Assembly: GCA_964397255.1 (NCBI GenBank)
Contig: CAYNHQ010000014.1
Location: forward strand, 1 to 17,033
Source: CAYNHQ01 sp964397255
Lineage (GTDB): Bacteria > Bdellovibrionota_G > JALEGL01 > DATDPG01
Direction: 5' to 3'
DNA length: 17,033 bases
In this document: positions 7,316-14,922 of the stretch, in pieces
Layout of the letters: every line of letters begins with the position of its first letter
Numbering within the stretch: the first letter of the stretch is position 1
Program-made: the position numbers and the translations under genes
Notes under the pieces: generated by a model
The model's input: only the letters and a program-made list of their open reading frames with translations
Databases searched by the model: none
Told to the model about the DNA's origin: nothing

Positions 7316-9549
7316 CGCGGCGGCTCAGTACCGTCTAAGAAGGCTTCTTTCAACTTTTCAGCCCCTCCGATACATCCCTTTTTCGCATCGACCTCCACAA
7401 AATGAATGCCCGATGGAGAAACAAACTCTTCAGAGGGGAGGCGCGCCAGCGCCCCTCGCATAAATCGGATCCACACCTGAAGCGCACCGGAAGCACCCGT
7501 CAGCCCCGTGGTGCTTTCCTGATCGAAGCCCAGCCACACCACCGTCAAAAGATTTGGGCTATAACCGACAAACCAGGAATCGCGGTTGTCCTGCGTCGTT
7601 CCTGTTTTTCCTGCCAACGCCCCGATGATTCCCAATTTTCCCACACTTCGTGCCGTTCCTCTTTCGATCACCCCTTTTAGAATATGCGTGACAAGAAAAG
7701 CGACTCGGGGATCAATGACGGTTTTGACCTCCATCGAACGCTGTTCCAACCTTTCGCCATTCGAATTGATGACCGAAACAATTCCATGAGGCTCTGTCCG
7801 AATTCCCCCGTTTGCAAAAACCGTGTAGGCGCGTGCCAGCTCGATGGGTGACGCCTCTAGTGCCCCAAGAACCACGGCCGGTACGGCGGAAAAGCTCTTA
7901 AAACCAAACTCTTCAAGAGACTGGCTGATTCGTGTGAGTCCCACCTTTGCTGCCAAATTGACTGTGGCGACATTGAGAGAGAATTCTATGGCGCCCCGAA
8001 GGGTCGTTTCGCCGAAATAAGTGTCCTCATAATTTTTCGGCGACCAGTCCCGTCCTGAAAAGGCAAATGTGCTGGGCCGATCTTCCAATAGGGTACTGGG
8101 TATCGCCACGGGCAGATCCTTCTCAGATAAAGGTGAAAGAGCTACCGCCGCAACGAAAGGCTTGACGGAGGAACCAATTTGCCGTCGGGCCTGCACCGCA
8201 CGATTGAATTGCGAACTCGCATATTCCCTCCCTCCCACCATTGCTTTAACCGCACCCGTTTGGGGCACAACGGCAATGAGTGCCGCCTCGAGAGGCTGGG
8301 TTTTTTTCAATTTGGGATACGTCGCGATCGCTTTGAGACCCTCATTTACCGCGCGAAGGGCTTCTTCCTGAAGAAATGGATCCAATGTCGTGTGTATTTC
8401 ATAACCGTCTTTTTCAAGGGAGGCCTGGGAGAATTGTTCGGAAATCTCACTCTTCACAAAGTCAACATAAAAGGGAGCAATGTTCTCGCTGGATCCCTTC
8501 CCTCTCGGTTCGATCGGTTCGCGATCCGCAAGGCTAAATTGATTTTCATTAATAATTTTTGCCTCAAGAAGTCTCTGCAAAACAAGTCTTCGTTGTTTCT
8601 TCGCCTCATCCGGATGCTCATACGGAGAAAACTTCCCGGGCGAACGAATCAAGGAAGCCAGGATGGCTTGTTCACCCAGCGTCAACGTCCCGATCTCTTT
8701 TGAGAAATAAAATTGAGCCGCTTCACCAAAACCATGGATGGATGTCGACTTTCGCTGGCCCAAATAGATTTCATTAATATAGGCCTCGAAGATTTCATCC
8801 TTGGAATAGAGTCGCTCGGTCACCAGCGTCATTACGAGCTCCCGAATTTTTCGACGGAATGTTCTATCGGGGGAAAGAAAGAAGTTCTTCATCAATTGTT
8901 GGGTCAGCGTACTCCCCCCTTCGGTCACCTTGCCTCCTCGAATATTCCGAAAAAAGGCGCGGGCCATCCCGCGAAAGCTGATTCCAAAATGAGAATAAAA
9001 ATGCTGGTCTTCCATCACCAAGATCGCTTGTCGAAGGGTTTCTGGCACATCTTTGAGCCGGACGATCGTTCGATCTTCGCGCTTGGAAGGATAGATCTCA
9101 CCAATGAGTCGGGGTTCAAGCGTCACAGTTGAATCTTCGCCCGCCCCGGAATCTGAATGAACCAAGTCCAGTTGCCTTCCTGTAAAAGCGACTTCAATTC
9201 TTGTCGAAGCATGCTTTCCGATTACGTCCTGAAAAGGCCGAGTCCTCCATTCGTATCCCCTTCCCTTGCGTCGCCACTGTCCTACTTGAATACTTCCGCC
9301 TTTCGCCTCGCGATATCCTAATTGAGAAAAGTATTCCTTCAGGTCGGATTCCACCATCGTAGCGCCAGGATAAAGAATGATCGGAGCGGAATAAACGCGG
9401 GACGGAAGATCCCATTTCAGTTCGCTCATGCGTTCGGTCACTAATTTGCCCGCGTAAATGGCGTACACAGCTAGAAAAACAAAAAAACCAAACAAGACGA
9501 GGGCCAGGAAATGAAGACCTCGCCTTTTCGTTTTCTTCGGGCCAAACAT
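7306..9549 (-). CDS. mrcB: Bifunctional peptidoglycan glycosyltransferase/transpeptidase, PBP1b type
   Basis: This class A penicillin-binding protein polymerises lipid II and crosslinks glycan strands on the periplasmic side of the inner membrane. From the chosen start it has 747 residues (E. coli PBP1b has 844). A basic N-terminus is followed by one TM segment at about 11-33. A UB2H-like domain follows at about 45-165. The GT51 domain contains the catalytic Glu180 (LVMEDQHFYSHFGI) and EGGSTLTQQLMKNFF. The transpeptidase domain has GSSVKPF (nucleophile Ser460, Lys463), SLN (524-526) and KTG (648-650). All key residues are present. I chose ATG at 9549, which immediately precedes the basic MFGPKK segment; the frame stays open to a TTG at 9585 that would add 12 poorly typical residues and abut the divergent gene. 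It appears to be the first gene of the operon reaching rlmE. Confidence 0.95.
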   Translation of the reverse strand: MFGPKKTKRRGLHFLALVLFGFFVFLAVYAIYAGKLVTERMSELKWDLPSRVYSAPIILYPGATMVESDLKEYFSQLGYREAKGGSIQVGQWRRKGRGYEWRTRPFQDVIGKHASTRIEVAFTGRQLDLVHSDSGAGEDSTVTLEPRLIGEIYPSKREDRTIVRLKDVPETLRQAILVMEDQHFYSHFGISFRGMARAFFRNIRGGKVTEGGSTLTQQLMKNFFLSPDRTFRRKIRELVMTLVTERLYSKDEIFEAYINEIYLGQRKSTSIHGFGEAAQFYFSKEIGTLTLGEQAILASLIRSPGKFSPYEHPDEAKKQRRLVLQRLLEAKIINENQFSLADREPIEPRGKGSSENIAPFYVDFVKSEISEQFSQASLEKDGYEIHTTLDPFLQEEALRAVNEGLKAIATYPKLKKTQPLEAALIAVVPQTGAVKAMVGGREYASSQFNRAVQARRQIGSSVKPFVAAVALSPLSEKDLPVAIPSTLLEDRPSTFAFSGRDWSPKNYEDTYFGETTLRGAIEFSLNVATVNLAAKVGLTRISQSLEEFGFKSFSAVPAVVLGALEASPIELARAYTVFANGGIRTEPHGIVSVINSNGERLEQRSMEVKTVIDPRVAFLVTHILKGVIERGTARSVGKLGIIGALAGKTGTTQDNRDSWFVGYSPNLLTVVWLGFDQESTTGLTGASGALQVWIRFMRGALARLPSEEFVSPSGIHFVEVDAKKGCIGGAEKLKEAFLDGTEPPRCP

Positions 9550-9578
9550 CGCCAAAGACGATAACGTATCGCACCGGC

Positions 9579-9592
9579 AGATCAAATGATCT
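9579..9592. promoter_or_regulatory. Palindrome between the divergent PBP1b and DUF155 genes
   Basis: AGATCA (9579-9584), AA, TGATCT (9587-9592) form a perfect inverted repeat with a 2-bp centre. It covers the start codon of the plus-strand gene and lies about 30 bp upstream of the chosen PBP1b start. It could be an operator for the divergent pair; a 6-bp arm is short enough to be chance. Confidence 0.25.
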
Positions 9593-10383
9593 CAACAACG
9601 GCTACCACAAAGGTTTTTCGGGCCTATCATTTAACAGAAGGGTTAAAGCTCACTTCCATCCTCCCCCTCTTCTCTGAAAAGCCTTTTCGCGCCTCCGGGA
9701 CGGAGCTGGTTTACAGACTCGAGGAGGATCGATTTTTTATTATTTATAATTTCGGTTCTGTGGTTTTTTTTGACATGGAAGCGCAGCGAGAGGAGTCCGT
9801 TCTAGCAACACTTCGGGGGTTCGTTTCTCCCAAGGATAACATCGTTACCAGCGAGGAATTTTTGCTGGACCGGGGAGAAAAGCAAGAAGTCGATTTTCGT
9901 AATGTCATTGTCAAAAAGATCTCGCCCGAGAATATTTCAATTATAGCTCTCGTATTAGCGCAATCTACGGCCCTCGATTATTTCGAAACCGTTGTGGACA
10001 AAACTCTTCAGCAATCGGGCACCATTTCTGAATCCCTGGAGCTAAAGGGGAAAATGAATCGCAGAGAAAAGGATCTGGCTAAGTTCATCGGCTTTTGTCT
10101 CAACACGAAGCAAAAGGTCATCGGATCCACCTATCTCCTAGATAGTCCTGAACCCACTTGGGAGAGTCCCACTCTTGAAAATCTTCACCGTAGCATGGTG
10201 GACATGTTTGAGCTGCGAGAGCGTTATCGAGTACTTGAATACAAATTGCGAATGGTTCAAGACACCCTCGAAGTCCTGGTGGATTTATCGCAATCACGTC
10301 GACGAGAAGTTGTAGATGTTTCCATTCTCGTTCTGATTTTGGTGGAAGTCATTATATTCATCATCGACATTATGCATCGATAA
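9586..10383 (+). CDS. RMD1/YagE (DUF155) family membrane-anchored protein
   Basis: This 265-residue protein matches the DUF155 family, which includes yeast Rmd1 and human mitochondrial RMND1. The recognisable features are GTELVYRLEEDRFFIIYNFG near residue 38-57, VVFFDME, ALVLAQSTALDYFE, and a long C-terminal helical part ending in LRMVQDTLEVLVDLSQSRR. A C-terminal TM helix follows at about 243-262, with only a few residues after it. Family members are C-terminally anchored membrane proteins; RMND1 has been linked to mitochondrial translation, but the bacterial role is not established. The ATG at 9586 is the only start before an internal Met near residue 64. The stop is 4 bp from that of the convergent gene at 10388, and no terminator fits between them. 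Confidence 0.85.
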   Translation: MISTTATTKVFRAYHLTEGLKLTSILPLFSEKPFRASGTELVYRLEEDRFFIIYNFGSVVFFDMEAQREESVLATLRGFVSPKDNIVTSEEFLLDRGEKQEVDFRNVIVKKISPENISIIALVLAQSTALDYFETVVDKTLQQSGTISESLELKGKMNRREKDLAKFIGFCLNTKQKVIGSTYLLDSPEPTWESPTLENLHRSMVDMFELRERYRVLEYKLRMVQDTLEVLVDLSQSRRREVVDVSILVLILVEVIIFIIDIMHR

Positions 10384-10387
10384 TATC

Positions 10388-12199
10388 TCACTTTCTGGGT
10401 CGTAATTCTGTAGGAACTTTGGATTCCGTGGCCACTTTAAAAAGCAATTTCGGAAAGAACTGAATGGGAAAGGAATCGTATTCCACCCCGCCGGAAAACA
10501 AGGGGCCATCCGCCAGAAAAAGCGCACTTCGATGATGCTGTGTATGACTGAGAATGCCATGATCCGAAATTACAAATAGCGTGTCCTCTTTTCCCAGACG
10601 CTGTCGAATTCTCCCGATGGATTCGTCAAGGTATTGATAAAACAGTTCTAAGAATAGATTTCCGTTACTCGGTTTTGCACTATTTTCGAAAAAATAATGC
10701 GAAAGAATGTCCGAATTGGGAAGGCGAAAAAGGATGATTTCCGGACTATTGTTTGCGACCAATATGTTCAGTGCGGTCTGAAGCTTTTTTTCCGCATCGT
10801 CCCACTGATTGGAAAGCATCCATTTCCCATATAGATTCTCATTCCCAAATAGTCCGTCCAATGTCGCTGCAGAGACAAACTTTCGTGAGATGCTATTCGA
10901 ATCCAGCGTCACATGAAGCGGATCAAATTGATATTTGATATGATCGTCCTGTTTAAATCCATATTCAGAAGAAACGTCGTCAGGATCTTCGATGTATGGG
11001 TCGTTGAACGTCAAGTCGACGAATGTCAGATTCCGCTTTCTGAGCGCTGTGCCAAGCATCTTCCGAGCTGAGATGAATTTGGGAATGAAGCGATCGACGA
11101 ATTGCAAACCCTTCAGCTCAAGAAGTGCCAAATCCAGGAACGAGGGGGGACCGGTGTCCAGCGTCGTCAATCGTTTAATGGCGATGGCGGTAAAAGGAGG
11201 AGTGGACATCATTTCCGCGTAGGCTCCGTTGTGAATGAGGTCTGCAAAGTTCGGAAGAAGACCTCTTTCCACTTCGGAGCGAATAAACCACCAGGACCCG
11301 CCGTCAATCCAGAATATAAAAATATGTTTCTTTGGATGCAGACTCTCTTTTGCTCTACGCGAGAGTCTCGAAATATATCTTCCGACATCGCCATTGGGTA
11401 AATTGCTCCAGTCAAGTCGTAAGGTTTGGAAATTGCCTTTGACCTCCGAGAAATCGAATACCCCATGGAACAGAGGCACACCAAGGGAGTCTTTAATTAC
11501 AGCCCGATAAGGTAGGTCAGGAAATGGAAGGAGCTGTAGCTTAATATCGAATGTGTCTTTCGACATCTGGTGAAGCGGACGAAACTGATATCCATACACA
11601 TCATTTTGCCTTCCTCCAGATAGCCAGTTCCCACCTACCATTAGCGGCCGTTTAGCGCTGGACGGAACATCTAATTGGAAAACCAATCGGGCGTTCGCAT
11701 TCGCGGGAAAGGCACTTTGACTGGCTCGGCGTTCCAAAATCGGAAGCAACTCCCTCGTTTCGGCCCTGACATAATGAGGGTATTTGCGTGCAAAGCGTCG
11801 TAGCGTCTCTAATGCGAGTCTTGTCTTCCCTATTTCTGCATAACATATGGCGAGGTTGCCGAGTACCGAGGGTTCGTAACGTGCGTCGGTTTTCAGCGTT
11901 AAGTCGTACCAGACCGCAGCACGAAAGTACCGATGAGATTTAAAATAAAGGTGGGCCAAAGATCGATAAAGCAGCGGCTGTATCGTTTCAGCCTTAAATA
12001 TTCCCAGATAAAGATTGTGTTGTGCCTCGGCAACGTGACCTTGCTGTATAAGTGTCTGAGCCCTCTCATAATAAGTTAACGCCTGAGCATCATCCTTAAT
12101 GAGGGCAGCAAAAGACCTGTAGGTCAAAAAAATTACGAAAGGAGTAAATACAAAGATAAAAAAAACTCCCTCGATGGAAAACGAATTCTTGACCCGCAT
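10388..12199 (-). CDS. Membrane-anchored alkaline-phosphatase-superfamily protein with helical repeats
   Basis: This 603-residue protein has an N-terminal TM segment at about 10-30 that anchors the rest in the periplasm. TPR-like repeats lie at about 40-160. A beta-rich segment at about 170-265 resembles starch-binding or AMPK-type (CBM20/48) folds; that part is tentative. Residues of about 290-600 are an alkaline phosphatase/type I phosphodiesterase-like domain: Asp299 in IFWIDGG as a first metal ligand, Thr337 in PPFTAIAI as the likely nucleophile, LPNSDILSHYFF as the second metal site, and Asp546/His547 (ISDHG) with His555/556 (TQHHRSALFLADGP). Such enzymes cleave phosphoesters or transfer phospho-headgroups; the substrate is unknown. 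ATG at 12199 is the only start before the TM segment. It faces the HAMP gene with about 25 bp between chosen starts. Confidence 0.8.
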   Translation of the reverse strand: MRVKNSFSIEGVFFIFVFTPFVIFLTYRSFAALIKDDAQALTYYERAQTLIQQGHVAEAQHNLYLGIFKAETIQPLLYRSLAHLYFKSHRYFRAAVWYDLTLKTDARYEPSVLGNLAICYAEIGKTRLALETLRRFARKYPHYVRAETRELLPILERRASQSAFPANANARLVFQLDVPSSAKRPLMVGGNWLSGGRQNDVYGYQFRPLHQMSKDTFDIKLQLLPFPDLPYRAVIKDSLGVPLFHGVFDFSEVKGNFQTLRLDWSNLPNGDVGRYISRLSRRAKESLHPKKHIFIFWIDGGSWWFIRSEVERGLLPNFADLIHNGAYAEMMSTPPFTAIAIKRLTTLDTGPPSFLDLALLELKGLQFVDRFIPKFISARKMLGTALRKRNLTFVDLTFNDPYIEDPDDVSSEYGFKQDDHIKYQFDPLHVTLDSNSISRKFVSAATLDGLFGNENLYGKWMLSNQWDDAEKKLQTALNILVANNSPEIILFRLPNSDILSHYFFENSAKPSNGNLFLELFYQYLDESIGRIRQRLGKEDTLFVISDHGILSHTQHHRSALFLADGPLFSGGVEYDSFPIQFFPKLLFKVATESKVPTELRPRK

Positions 12200-12224
12200 T
12201 CAGTTCCCCAAGATTATTCCTGAG

Positions 12225-12830
12225 ATGGCCGCCGAAGCAAATACGAAAGAACGCCACGAATGGGGTTTTTGGAAGAAGCTAAATCGAAGAAAGTGGTATC
12301 GCTATCCCTTCCTTCAACCGGGTTTACAGACACGCATTGGCGTTTTAACGGTTTCCATCGGCCTTTTTAACTCGTTGGTGATCCTCTTTCTCTTTTATAT
12401 GTATTCCTGGCTGGCCTTTTCGGACTTTGCACAATGGCTCCCTGATCAGGTGGTCGTGGACGACTACATGGCGGAGGTCAGCCATTTATGGCTCAAGGTA
12501 TCTATCTTTTTTATAACGGTGGAGAGCGTGGCCGTGTATCTCTTTTCTCTGCTATTTAGTCACCGTATCGCCGGACCCCTTTACGCAACAAGTTTGCGAC
12601 TCCGACAACTCAGGGATGGCATTGTTCCAGAAGCCATCATCATCCGTAGAGAGGACTCCTTCATGAGGGATTTTGTAAATGATATGAACCAAACACTGGA
12701 ATCACTGCGTTCGGTGGAATTAAAGCGGAGGGAGGCCTTAAATCGAGCCATCGATGAAATTCGCGACGAACATAAGGAGGCAGCGATTCTTCGTCTAGAA
12801 GCAATTAAAGAAGAAGGCTTGAAGTCTTGA
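12225..12830 (+). CDS. Two-TM membrane protein with HAMP domain and no output domain
   Basis: From the chosen ATG this is 201 residues. It has TM1 at about 37-62, a short periplasmic loop of about 25 residues, TM2 at about 90-111, then SHRIAGPLYATSLRLRQLRDG and a second amphipathic helix ending in FVNDMNQTLESLR, the two helices of a HAMP domain. The tail is a charged coiled coil rich in Glu, Lys and Arg. There is no kinase, cyclase or methyl-accepting output domain, so it probably signals through a partner or acts as a structural relay. ATG at 12225 avoids overlap with the divergent gene; an in-frame ATG at 12174 would add 17 residues and overlap that gene by 26 bp. Neither has a clear Shine-Dalgarno sequence. 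It may share a transcript with the kinase/SixA genes 90 bp downstream. Confidence 0.78.
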   Translation: MAAEANTKERHEWGFWKKLNRRKWYRYPFLQPGLQTRIGVLTVSIGLFNSLVILFLFYMYSWLAFSDFAQWLPDQVVVDDYMAEVSHLWLKVSIFFITVESVAVYLFSLLFSHRIAGPLYATSLRLRQLRDGIVPEAIIIRREDSFMRDFVNDMNQTLESLRSVELKRREALNRAIDEIRDEHKEAAILRLEAIKEEGLKS

Positions 12831-12920
12831 GAATATAACATAGCGCGTTATTTTTCTTTACAATGAATTAACATCCCGCACCTTGACGTTGGGTGCTGTG
12901 GCCGCTTAGGTTACCGCGCC

Positions 12921-13676
12921 GTGGAAGTACTTGCCTTAGCCGCATCGGGGGGTACGGCTTCGTCGTCTACTGTTCGAACCGCCAAGACCGAAGCCAAACG
13001 CTCCCCTCGCAAAGTCCGACGAAAAGGAAAGTTGATCGTCGTAGAGGGGATCGATGGGTCTGGAAAAAGCACTCAAATCAAGCTTCTTCAAAAATGGCTT
13101 GAGTCGCGGGGGCATCCTGTTTTCTTTACGGAGTGGAACTCTTCGGACCTTGTTCGACAAGCGACGCGACGGGGGAAGAAAAAGAATCTCCTGACACCCA
13201 CCACATTTAGCATCATTCACGCAACCGATTTCGCCGATCGCCTCACGTATCATATTATTCCCTACCTAAAGGCCGGAATGACGGTTCTCGCTGATCGCTA
13301 CATTTATACTGCCTTTGCTCGAGATGTCGCTCGGGGGGTAGATCCCAGGTGGGTCCGAGATCTTTACGCTTTCGCCCCCAAACCCGACCTGGCGATTTAT
13401 TTTTCCGTTCCGATTAACACGGCTGTCAGCCGGCTCTTAAGCGCGCGAGCAAAAATAAAATTCTATGAGGCGGGTATGGATTTGGGCCTTCACACCGAAC
13501 CGGTCGAAAGTTTTCGGAAATTTCAAGGCCGCGTCGTGGGTGAATATGACAAGATGGCTGGCGAGTTTGGATTCTCGGTGATCGACGCCACGAAGAGCAT
13601 CGATTCACAGCAGCATCATGTCAGAGATTCAGCCGCGAAACTATTTGATGGTCGAAAAAATGCGGAGGCGAGATGA
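12921..13676 (+). CDS. Thymidylate-kinase-like P-loop kinase, copy A (intact Walker A)
   Basis: This 251-residue protein has a P-loop NMP-kinase fold of the thymidylate kinase type. After a basic Ala/Lys/Arg-rich extension of about 35 residues comes Walker A GIDGSGKST at 43-51 with Lys49. A DRY-type motif LADRYIYTAFARD has Asp125-Arg126-Tyr127. True dTMP kinases carry a REPGGT-like motif after the P-loop; here that region reads FTEWNSSDLVR. The lid region has FYEAGMD (181-187) instead of the usual DR.E pattern. The fold is sure, but dTMP as substrate is doubtful. The GTG at 12921 is the longest start; TTG at 13032 after AAAAGGAAA would remove the extension. The stop overlaps the start of copy B (ATGA). 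Confidence 0.85.
   Translation: MEVLALAASGGTASSSTVRTAKTEAKRSPRKVRRKGKLIVVEGIDGSGKSTQIKLLQKWLESRGHPVFFTEWNSSDLVRQATRRGKKKNLLTPTTFSIIHATDFADRLTYHIIPYLKAGMTVLADRYIYTAFARDVARGVDPRWVRDLYAFAPKPDLAIYFSVPINTAVSRLLSARAKIKFYEAGMDLGLHTEPVESFRKFQGRVVGEYDKMAGEFGFSVIDATKSIDSQQHHVRDSAAKLFDGRKNAEAR
13664..13668 (+). promoter_or_regulatory. Shine-Dalgarno GGAGG for kinase copy B
   Basis: GGAGG lies 4 nt before the ATG at 13673, inside the last codons of copy A. It fixes the start of copy B and, with the ATGA overlap, suggests coupled translation of the two paralogues in similar amounts. Confidence 0.75.
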
Positions 13677-14413
13677 CCAAACGTTGGTATGGACATGGCC
13701 TTCCCTATCAGGCGCTTGATGACTTAAGTGGAACGCTGATCACGATTGAAGGAACCGACGGTGTGGGTCGATCGACACAGGTCGCCCAGCTCAAAGCCTG
13801 GCTGGAAGTCCAAGGTTATGGCGTCATTGAAACCGGTTGGACTCGATCCGAACTGATGGCCGATACTATCGGTGCCGCCAAAGCTGGGAATTCGCTCAAT
13901 TCCCTTACGTTCAGTCTTCTCTACGCAACAGATTTTGCGGACCGATTGGAAAAAGTAGTGATTCCGGCTCTCCGATCGGGATTTGTCGTGTTGGCTGACA
14001 GGTATGTTTATACGGCGTTTGCTCGAGCGATTGTCCGAGGCGCCAATCCGAAATGGGTCCGCGATATGTTCGGATTCGCCATCGTTCCCGATCTGACGGT
14101 CTATATGAAGACGGATGTGGAGTCGCTGATTACCCGTGTTTTCGGCAGAGGTCAGAAAATCGACTTTTGGGAAGCAGGAATGGATATGCACTTGGAAACC
14201 GATCTTTATGAATCGTTTCGAAAGTACCAGTCTCGTTTAATTCGGGAGTACAACAAACTCTCAAAAGAGTTTGGTTTCGTCACGGTGGATGCCACAAAAA
14301 GTGTGGATTCCATCCAAAATAGAATTCGAAAAGAAATTCAGACGTTGATTCAGAAGAAGCAGATCCGTCCCGTGGAAACACCTATTACAGAACAACCCCA
14401 GGCGGCCGTATAG
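13673..14413 (+). CDS. Thymidylate-kinase-like paralogue, copy B (Walker A Lys replaced by Arg)
   Basis: This 246-residue protein is homologous to copy A along its length: TDFADRL, LADRYVYTAFARA (109-111 DRY), EAGMD (167-171), ESFRKYQSR and the C-terminal EFGFVTVDATKS. The Walker A is GTDGVGRST at 27-35, with Arg33 where copy A has Lys49; I checked the codon, CGA, at 13768-13770. The Lys normally contacts the ATP phosphates, so activity may be reduced or lost. The region after the P-loop reads ETGWTRSELMA, again not REPGGT. An active/inactive pair or a heterodimer is plausible, since TMP kinases are dimers. The start is supported by GGAGG and the ATGA overlap. A 2-bp gap separates its stop from sixA. 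Confidence 0.85.
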   Translation: MTKRWYGHGLPYQALDDLSGTLITIEGTDGVGRSTQVAQLKAWLEVQGYGVIETGWTRSELMADTIGAAKAGNSLNSLTFSLLYATDFADRLEKVVIPALRSGFVVLADRYVYTAFARAIVRGANPKWVRDMFGFAIVPDLTVYMKTDVESLITRVFGRGQKIDFWEAGMDMHLETDLYESFRKYQSRLIREYNKLSKEFGFVTVDATKSVDSIQNRIRKEIQTLIQKKQIRPVETPITEQPQAAV

Positions 14414-14415
14414 CC

Positions 14416-14922
14416 ATGGAAATTTACCTTCTTCGACACGCCATTGCTGGAGAGAGAGATTCGAAAAAGTATCCAGATGATCGTCTTCGGCCTCTGACTT
14501 CTTCAGGAAAGAGAAAAATGGAACGTGCGGCCTGTGGTATGCGCGCAGCCCATTTTCGTTTTGATGTCATTCTCACGAGCCCACTTACACGGGCGAAAGA
14601 AACCGCGGAAATCGTTCGCAAGACCCTTCGCTATAAAACTCCCCTCCGAACCACTGAATCGCTCGCCTCGGGAGCTACTACAGCGGCCGTTCTAAAGGAA
14701 ATCCCGGTGAACTCGAAGCGCGCACTTCTAGTGGGCCATGAACCTGATCTCAGTATGCTTGCCGCAGAGCTCTTGATGCATACACGCATGCCTTTTCCCC
14801 TGGAATTTCGAAAGGGCGGAATTTGCCGAATTGATATGGACGGTGTTCCCAAGCCCGGCCTGGGCCAGCTGGTCTACCATTTGACACCGAAACTTCTCAG
14901 GCAACTTGCCGAGTCACGGTAG
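14416..14922 (+). CDS. sixA: SixA-type phosphohistidine phosphatase
   Basis: This 168-residue histidine-phosphatase-superfamily protein has LLRHA with the nucleophilic His8 and Arg7, Arg59 in LTSPLTRAKETA, and His108 in LLVGHEPDLS. These are the catalytic pocket residues of the RHG family in its short SixA form. E. coli SixA removes phosphate from histidine of HPt domains and of the nitrogen phosphotransferase protein NPr. No HPt or PTS gene is visible here. The gene follows kinase copy B after 2 bp with a weak ribosome site, so it is probably cotranscribed with the pair. Its stop is 22 bp from the end of the convergent LamG region. Confidence 0.92.
   Translation: MEIYLLRHAIAGERDSKKYPDDRLRPLTSSGKRKMERAACGMRAAHFRFDVILTSPLTRAKETAEIVRKTLRYKTPLRTTESLASGATTAAVLKEIPVNSKRALLVGHEPDLSMLAAELLMHTRMPFPLEFRKGGICRIDMDGVPKPGLGQLVYHLTPKLLRQLAESR

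Noticed and set aside
8069..9132. Plus-strand frames opposite the PBP1b gene
   Set aside because: All catalytic motifs of the penicillin-binding protein lie on the minus strand; the antisense frames have no family resemblance.
12835..12856. Possible terminator after the HAMP gene (ATAAC/GTTAT arms followed by a T-rich run)
   Set aside because: The stem is only five AT-rich pairs with a 7-nt loop, too weak to call. If real, it would separate the HAMP gene from the kinase block.
12883..12911. TTGACG followed 17 bp later by TTAGGT as a promoter for the kinase block
   Set aside because: The -35 is good but the -10 matches the consensus poorly; one good hexamer is not enough.
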